Assembly (NCBI GenBank): GCA_900074885.1
Contig: FJUW01000001.1
Location: 124,001-188,000, forward strand
Direction of reading: 5' to 3'
Source of the DNA: Rhynchosporium graminicola
Taxonomy: Eukaryota; Ascomycota; Leotiomycetes; Helotiales; Ploettnerulaceae
DNA: 64,000 nucleotides
Position 1 is the stretch's first letter, and each line of letters starts with the position of its first letter. Below the pieces are notes generated by a model. The model saw nothing but the letters and a program-made list of their open reading frames with translations. It did not search any database and was not told where the DNA came from. The position numbers and the translations under genes were made by a program. Below are positions 58,501 through 64,000 of this stretch, piece after piece.

Positions 58501-58647
58501 TCCGCAAACTGGCGCACTTCCCCCAGCGCTCAGATTTGTATAATTGCATCTCCCACTCGGGAGCCTTGTCTCAATGGGATCCTCATCGTTCGTATGTCTA
58601 TTTGAGAGTGGAGTGTTGTTTCCCGTATGGAAGTTCTGGGCAGCCAT
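55501..58647 (-). CDS. Large fungal protein of unknown function, Cys/His-rich N-terminus, coiled coils, acidic C-terminus
   Basis: Single exon of 1048 aa from ATG 58647. Residues 34-88 hold a compact Cys/His set: GRCNYTN, PVCGCRRFWDKA and SGFCMCAHHACFHDDG, which could bind one or two zinc ions. Residues about 310-450 form likely coiled coils (HRLDLLENNS, RVCELEERLRDVEKGQ, RVEALEAQVAELQAAA). Residues about 490-700 are a more ordered region (VKLIRILGPDARDVQAAMWK, PRSLKNYLGLSAPWIPLRKI, MRHSGVRRLYVTQRDSYIQQ). The last 300 residues are Ser/Pro-rich, with a basic patch (LKRRRISRSPSRPRD, nuclear-signal-like) and then acidic runs. I recognise no named family. Uninterrupted length shows it is real. 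A nuclear regulatory role is a guess. Confidence 0.85.
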   Translation of the reverse strand: MAAQNFHTGNNTPLSNRHTNDEDPIETRLPSGRCNYTNLSAGGSAPVCGCRRFWDKALATPRSTLGAGTPRSQARSGFCMCAHHACFHDDGPQTQPGQVPADITIAASTATIVQNAPTRQDVPMRDPGSEVSRRDSIPDTLQWGNYIHAGSATSLPAIPSQCLLPSDNGSVTSGSQGASIRPSRLELRPINPLPTITSGNVMTGRQSVDTRRMQVYEDANGNAFLQSITEVATPSARTSQDPVTDAVLGRDIRYVQDALEKFTQASTKPVAKSDQSQLRIKQSESNPGPISLTQVECSNESSLIPRLRNLVNNLSEYPTKIQNHEHRLDLLENNSFSHPIIDDLKDADDCLDTRVCELEERLRDVEKGQAAINDASSVGSRQHVNTSFDSRASLNSSAMTASAMDRLDSSRVEALEAQVAELQAAAMPSHSRPWEVEVVFLPFGSRLMGIWSGQHTMSQRSRPNSTQTDEWTRTQNNSMAIAQASLTAHHQASAWERSATDLADQDSEWLMARACGLGSRVDERLRSRGLVKLIRILGPDARDVQAAMWKTFGDLPDVLTQDQYTQHDEENFGKVPRSLKNYLGLSAPWIPLRKIHKDSCLRYLNPSEMVTPALWTVPFLSASVAMRHSGVRRLYVTQRDSYIQQLGRNNADWTWKKLRQLPRVYPEQKSFDHTPEADAHEPCWEFDERLDPTHESIHSSFASQISSLSIRSHPLEYQDVACDPASPSDHFSSAPASPNASTTPTSIAPPQVAPLSPLKERNPFRPIHSRTTSMPLPNIVPTKGSQPTAANINAGKRRIASFEYETQSSPSRAPSASAYTTNPPPLNLNLNALKRRRISRSPSRPRDTPRYSTGPPSPYAVFDDKREEGMTPFAYATPHSNAPYIERARTRSSTRSSIGIYEDEDLDEDFVGGDDDNSGSTTDEVYANEEEDGEANALSDFEEGQVDEEWQGVQDDLDFDVDIDPVPCSPRPLPVPKPLPSALRSEIEMQDFDIEDGASDISSVPSEYPSRQPEGLSDLDSGMGGIIGMGLGVQRAGFRIHVDDEVEG

Positions 58648-60457
58648 GGGAAAAGTATTGCGGGCGCAATGAGCTTCAATTTTACATGGAGTCGCAATCG
58701 AGTAGAGTTATTTCTCTCCGAAGATGTGTCGCAATGAGGTCAATTCGAGAAACTAGCGATGCGCTCGCAAGCCGGCGGCTATCTCGTTTCCTATTCAGCA
58801 ATCCAGTACTTTTGCATTGATCGCGAGGAAATCGCGTCTTTTATATATATACAATTATATGTCAACGCACAATGGAGGAGTATAAGGCGGACGACGCGTC
58901 GGTATCGAGTTATATCGTGTGCATTGCAATTCTGGGGCTGCCATCTCCTGTTAGTATTTGGCTGGTCCAGATAGCTGATCGCCTGCAGCCTCACGCACCT
59001 GATCTCTCCGAGGGATTGGCCGAACAGGAAATAGAAAATTCGTAAATCGTTACAAGCCGGGCGTAGATCACGAACATTAAATCAATCGGAAGTATGGATG
59101 TAGGCAGAGGGAGGCAACGACGCCAGCAAGTCTACGCAATATCTCATGTGGGGTCAAGTCGAGCGGACAAGAGGTCGCGAGCTCAGACCGCGCGAGTAAC
59201 TCGATGGCTGCTGATAAGTGACTCTGACTTTAATCCATGCTACTGCCACTTTAGCGGCTACTGGCCTTTAGGAAGTGCAGCCGATTCGCTTGAACTTTCT
59301 TTTTGCGCGGTCTTGTTTGGCTTCATGATTGGTTGACCACGCGTAATGCCTGGCTGTATCTACAAGTATGCCTCAATTTCGAGGTTGCAGACCCGAACGA
59401 GACGGCTCGGGTCGCCTTCCCGTTGCCTTACGTCTGATTGGATGAGAGGAGAGATTCAAGTGAGGCAATGTGCAACGGGTAAATCATAGGGGATTATGGT
59501 ACGAGTGCTATCGTACCTAGATGTTGCCTACGAGGCTGGGTGAACATGTAATAGAAGAAGGTGTGGTACTCATGATCGATGACTGATAATGATGTCTAGT
59601 TCGCTAGATTGCAAGTGCCAGCTGGGGAAGAAGTTGCACTGGCTACTCAGAGTAACGGTAGTTGATAATTGGGAAATGGGAAATGGTTCGCACCTAAATT
59701 ATGAGAGTCGCAAATAATCTTCCCGGAACACACTAAAGTGTGAAACCCATATTATTCATTCGAAGCCGCACTTTCCGGGTGGTGAACCATCATCATTTTG
59801 ACGATATGGATGGTATGCTTGAAAACATAAGGATTTATTTGTCTTGTGTCTAACTGGACAGGTACTTCTTGACAAAAAGATCCTTGATGCCAGAACCTTG
59901 ACGATGTTGAAGTTAATGGAAGACTTACAACCACTGAACTGATCTGCTGGTTCTTTTACGATGTTGTACTTGATTTGATCCCCACTTGGTACCGGCTCGG
60001 AACGGAAGTACTTACAGGAGCAGTTCAAGTACAACTATCTGAAAACACCAGTCATCACTCGATGATAAATGTGAAGATATAGACTATCCTCTTGGGATGG
60101 ACAACTTCTAGTCAAAAATAATAGATCTTCCGGGATCTTCCGAAAGTAAAGTGAAGGCTAGTAGCACGGGACCCAAATGTCAGTCCTTTTGTCTGATTCT
60201 AGTCGTAATACTTTGGATACAAAGGTAGTGATCGAGTAATTAGATAGTATAAGGCGACGACATGGTGTAAGCACTCTGTTATCCATCTGTGCACCCATCG
60301 CTTACAAGCCGACACTCGAGGATGCTCCCGCCTTGCGTATCCAAACATGCCTTAACCCTCATTGAAAGTCTGAATGCTGAAAGTCCTCCGTCGTCGTGAC
60401 GCTATTGACGTATCGATGCATACGATTTCTGCTCAAATCGTGCGCAGCTTTCCAACA
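58648..60457. other. 1.8-kb stretch without a supported gene
   Basis: The first part is presumably promoter of the large orphan gene. No motif-bearing frame seen. Confidence 0.4.
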
Positions 60458-60661
60458 TTACGCATTTGTCGTACGCAGCTTGATTCTCCGTCTTCGTCCT
60501 CCGCCGGTTTTTACAATGCAAAAAGCTAGAAGACAGGTTCCGATGATGAAGATAATGCAGAAGAGGATAAGGACTCCGACTTGACGGGGCACCCAACTTT
60601 CATAGCGCTTGTTGGGAAGTTGATCAACTGTCCTGCGAGTCTCAAGGATATCGGAGCTCAT
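60458..60661 (-). CDS. Possible small single-pass membrane protein (67 aa)
   Basis: ATG 60661 opens MSSDILETRRTVDQLPNKRY, followed by a clear transmembrane helix (VGVLILFCIIFIIGTCLLAF) and a basic end (GGGRRRRIKLR), suggesting N-outside, C-inside topology. There is no homology I recognise and no intron. The organised hydrophilic/membrane/basic layout makes it more credible than neighbouring frames, but a chance frame is not excluded. Confidence 0.35.
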   Translation of the reverse strand: MSSDILETRRTVDQLPNKRYESWVPRQVGVLILFCIIFIIGTCLLAFCIVKTGGGRRRRIKLRTTNA

Positions 60662-62083
60662 TGTGAGGTAACTTGAAGCTGGTTAGCTTGAGATCCGGCC
60701 TGCTCTTCGTTGTCTTAAAGGAACGATCGGAAGCGTTACCTCTGTACAAGAGTTTATGAAACCCAGCGAATTGATTGTGAGTGGCGTTTCGGATCATGAA
60801 GAGTTGTTTGTAGGGATGAAATGGACTCTGAAGATGAGAATGTGAGGTTGCCAATGGAAGGTTTCTGGGAAGGTTTTGGGGAAGCACGCTAATTTAGACC
60901 CTTGTCCTCTTTTGGCGTGGTCGTGCCTGCTTCGCTTGTTTGTTTATTGCTTGGTCGCAGGTCCACTCTACTGTCAATATACTAGAATTAATATACTCGA
61001 GAATTCTGATAAAATACACCATCAAATAAGCAGCTAATGCAGTTGTACCACTGCGATTTGACAAGTGTCCGAGAACTCTGATATAGTTTTCCGAGGACCG
61101 CGTCTCAAGCCATCATAACAAAGGTAAATCAAATCCCTCCATGAGAATCGCGAATCTCTTCTTTATATCAGATCGTGTTATTGCTCTACAATATCTTTGA
61201 TCTCAGTTTCGCTAGGACGTCATCAATCTTAGACATAGCGCGCTGGGCTAGCACCTGGTTCCGACACATATCTAACCTGGGCACAGAATATTTCTCACGA
61301 TCCCGAATAAACCATGTTTTGATAGAGACTAAGTACTGGCTGAACGAGATCGAAGAGGCGGAAGAGATAGATCATACTCTGGCTCAGAAGAAGGAGATTC
61401 TGACGCTCAGGCGTCAATTTTCGAATACAGTCACAGCAGAGCCAAGAGGCGAGAAATGACCAATGAATCGATAAGCTACAGTCCCTAATTCTCGCATTTG
61501 AACTAAGTAGGTACCTATGCATCGGCATCAAGCTCGCTTAACGATTTTTAGAGCTTTCGGGTACGAAGACCTTGGATTGGCTGCCAGCGACTGTGTAAAG
61601 GCTTGAAATTATGAGGTGTAGACATCAGGATTCGGCGGAAATTACAGAAGTGGTAGACGGCCGAGAGAACTTCTCCCAAATCTGAGGTCCCAAATCTGAG
61701 GGGTGTTGATTAGTATATTGCGGCTAGAAAGGAGTCGAAAAATGTGCACGGTTGAATGTATTCCAAGTTAGAGATCCTGAATACGTTTTAGATGACACGG
61801 ACTGAGAACGAGGTTCACCTAGCCGTATAGTGAAGATGAAAACTTGTCCTAAAATCAGTCTAGCGAAGTACAATCAGCCTTCATAACGAGACTATTTTAT
61901 AGTCTCCGGATTTTGTATGGATATCATGCTAGCAATGAAGTGATTGGCAGCCCGATTTAGGCACCGACATGCATTGCTGTACTTTCGGCCTCTGTAGGCC
62001 CGCCCCCAGCGACACTTATTGCGCAGTTTGGAACTTGGGGAAGATTTCTGAGCCTCTCGTCACTAGTAAAAGATGACTTAAGA
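60662..62083. other. 1.4-kb stretch without a supported gene
   Basis: A 94-codon frame at 61175-61459 (+) lacks an ATG at its start and any motif; not called. Confidence 0.4.
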
Positions 62084-63869
62084 ATGGGGATATTACCATC
62101 CTATCAATATACCGAGCTGGAGGAACCAGATGTATCACGCTTGATTGTTCTTCATCCTGATCACGATCTGGAAGCACCTGTGTGATGTTCACTTATCGCC
62201 ACAGCACTACAAGCTTACCACGATGATTTGATAGAGAATTATACTGCCCTTTCGTATGTCTGGGGCGGTTTGAGTCAGAGGTGGGTCATCTCGGTCGATG
62301 ATTTGCGCATGGAAATTATCGCTTCTTTGGATCTTGCTCTTCGACATATTCGAGACCCTATCAGAGTCATTCGCATCTGTGCCGATGGCGTTTGTATCAA
62401 CCAACAAAATGACTCTGAGAAGAGTCAACGGGTGGCACAGATGGGCCTGATCTATGAGACCGCGCATCACACGATCATATTCTTGGGCTTGGCGACGGAG
62501 CGATCCGAACTACTCGTCCGAGCACTCAACTCAACTGGGATTCTATCAAACAGGAACATTTCAGATGTAATATTCTGCGAATACCAGCTCAGCATTGAAG
62601 CTTTGCTCGATGCGGCGTAGTATCCTTGGTTAACCCGGTTATGGACATTACAGGAGCTTGTCTTGTCAAAAGACTCTTCGATTCAGTGCGGGATATCTCG
62701 TTGTAGACGGCACACGTTTACGAAGTATCTTTCAGATGATACCGACCGTTACAGCTTTGTTCGGGCCAGCGACACAGGTACGTCAGCCCGAAGACTTTCA
62801 GAGGTCTCACGTGAGGAAATGGCAACATATTAGACGAACGCTACGTTTGATACATGGGAAATTACTACGCGCCAGTCATCACAAAGAGAGATATTACCTA
62901 TTGCTCGAGAACACTGCCACTTCTTCGATAGTACAGGAAGGTGCTGAAGCATTCCTGTCAATGCTTAATTCGAGTCGCGCATTGGGAGCCACTGATCACC
63001 GAGACTTCATTTACGCTAACCTAAGTATGGTACGCCAGTGTCTTCGAGGAGGTAAATCGATCGAGTACTCGAGAACCAGTGCTGAAATTTTCACCGATGT
63101 AACCCGAAAGGCCCTGAGATGGGATACCTGATACGTCCTCTCTATAGTCGAGGCTGAAAACCATAATCTCAGACTTGAAGGTCACCCATCGTGGGTACCA
63201 GACTGGGGCTCTGTCTAGCAAGAATTTGAGATCGAAATGTCCATGGCCCGAAAATATTTTCGATTTCCCAGGTGGCAGGGAGGCTGTACCACGAATGACA
63301 ACATTTTCAAACTACACGAAGTCACCATCCACTTCGTGCGGAGTCCAGACTTCTCGTCTTTGTAGTGAGGACTGTGGGAGCTATGGCATACATTACTAAG
63401 GTCACATCCAACAGGAGAGGTCTGCATGGAAGAACACACGGGAACTTAGCGCTCTTCCAAGTGACGAAAAGCTTGCTTGCCACAGGAGAGAATACTGGAT
63501 CTCTATATCACCATGCCAGAAGAGTCATTCGGGCAGTAGGGCAGAGATGTGATTTTGGACACCGCCATGCTAGACAGTCACTGTTTCGGTGACAACGATT
63601 TAGGAACATCGCGCTGTATTATCAGATTAATCCAAGAAAAAAGAAGTTTGACAGTGGGATGCCGCACTAACTGCAACGTCGAACGAGTGGGAAGGACTGC
63701 TTGGAAAATTTGTAGCGGTCTTGAAAGCATCATAGGCAACAACTCGCCAGCAGCAATTCTTTCGAACGGAAGCCTTGCCCTAGTACCTAATAACGCTTGC
63801 GTGGACGACGAATGGTTTGTCAATATCAGCGCAGGCCATAACCATGGCTCGTCACAGCCTGATTCGTGA
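62084..63869 (+). pseudogene. Second HET-domain gene, decayed
   Basis: From ATG 62084 (MGILPSYQYTELEEPDVSRL) one frame carries the HET domain: YTALSYVWGG, DLALRHIRDPIRVIRICADG, VCINQQNDSEKSQRVAQMGL, then YPWLTRLWTLQELVLSKD. It is broken by TGA at 62183-62185 and TAG at 62618-62620. After about 62800 the match moves to another frame (LNSSRALGATDHRDFIYANL, SAEIFTDVTRKALRWDT). It then moves again (PSWVPDWGS near 63187; LSNGSLALVPNNACVDDEWF to 63869). The order of blocks is that of an intact HET protein, so this is one gene decayed by stops and frameshifts. It is distinct in sequence from the HET gene at 51-54 kb. Confidence 0.75.
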
Positions 63870-64000
63870 GAAAGGACAACAATTTTTGAATGTCGGCCGA
63901 GGACTCACGATGTCTTATTGAGGACTCTCGACGACCCCATGTACTAGATCCACCTCTTCAATCACCAAGGATCTCATCGGATACGACCTTAGATGATTGC

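Noticed and set aside
1..64000. CRISPR arrays, rRNA genes, complete tRNA genes, viral integrations
   Set aside because: None seen: no regularly spaced repeats, no rRNA-like blocks, only one tRNA-like fragment without a B-box, no viral protein motifs.

Overview
This is eukaryotic nuclear DNA from a filamentous ascomycete. The evidence is many short introns (about 50-160 bp) with GT..AG ends and CTAAC/CTAAT-like branch sites, HET-domain (heterokaryon incompatibility) genes, a Zn(II)2Cys6 factor, a fungal MARVEL-domain protein, and DNA transposons. Gene content and protein style fit Leotiomycetes, but the genus cannot be fixed from sequence alone. Exon coordinates given here were joined by hand. 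For every intact multi-exon model the joined length is a multiple of three and the splice phases agree.

Layout. 1-9 kb: N-terminal part of the replication-checkpoint mediator MRC1 (minus, cut by the window edge), a divergent MOT1-type molybdate transporter, a Cys-rich protein of unknown function, and a five-exon epoxide hydrolase. 9.2-22 kb: repeat-rich and gene-poor. It holds a Tc1-type transposon nested in a hAT-like element, two decayed BTB/POZ genes, a stranded MYND finger, a Nudix hydrolase with a frame change, a small secreted Cys-rich protein and a 360-bp MITE. 22-28 kb: an ammonium permease and an APC amino-acid permease, both with clusters of GATA-factor motifs upstream. Between them lie relics of a protein disulfide isomerase and a prolyl 4-hydroxylase in head-to-head orientation. 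28-35 kb: mostly empty, with one short Zn(II)2Cys6 protein. 35-51 kb: a dense housekeeping block: dienelactone hydrolase, TFIIIC subunit, methyltransferase, Prp2/DHX16 splicing helicase, KDEL-tagged ER J-protein, MARVEL protein, aquaporin, and the complex I 24 kDa subunit. 51-64 kb: a HET-domain gene with a GC-AG intron and a frame break, a 1048-residue orphan protein, a possible small membrane protein and a decayed HET gene.

The housekeeping genes are independently expressed loci with no operon logic. The suggestive functional groupings are the nitrogen-transport pair around 22-28 kb and the PDI/prolyl-hydroxylase relic pair between them. No convincing new defence, biosynthetic or selfish system was found. 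The more unusual signals are the nested transposons, the divergent PDI/P4H relics, the two GC-AG introns, the NPV box in the aquaporin, and the concentration of decayed genes in accessory stretches.
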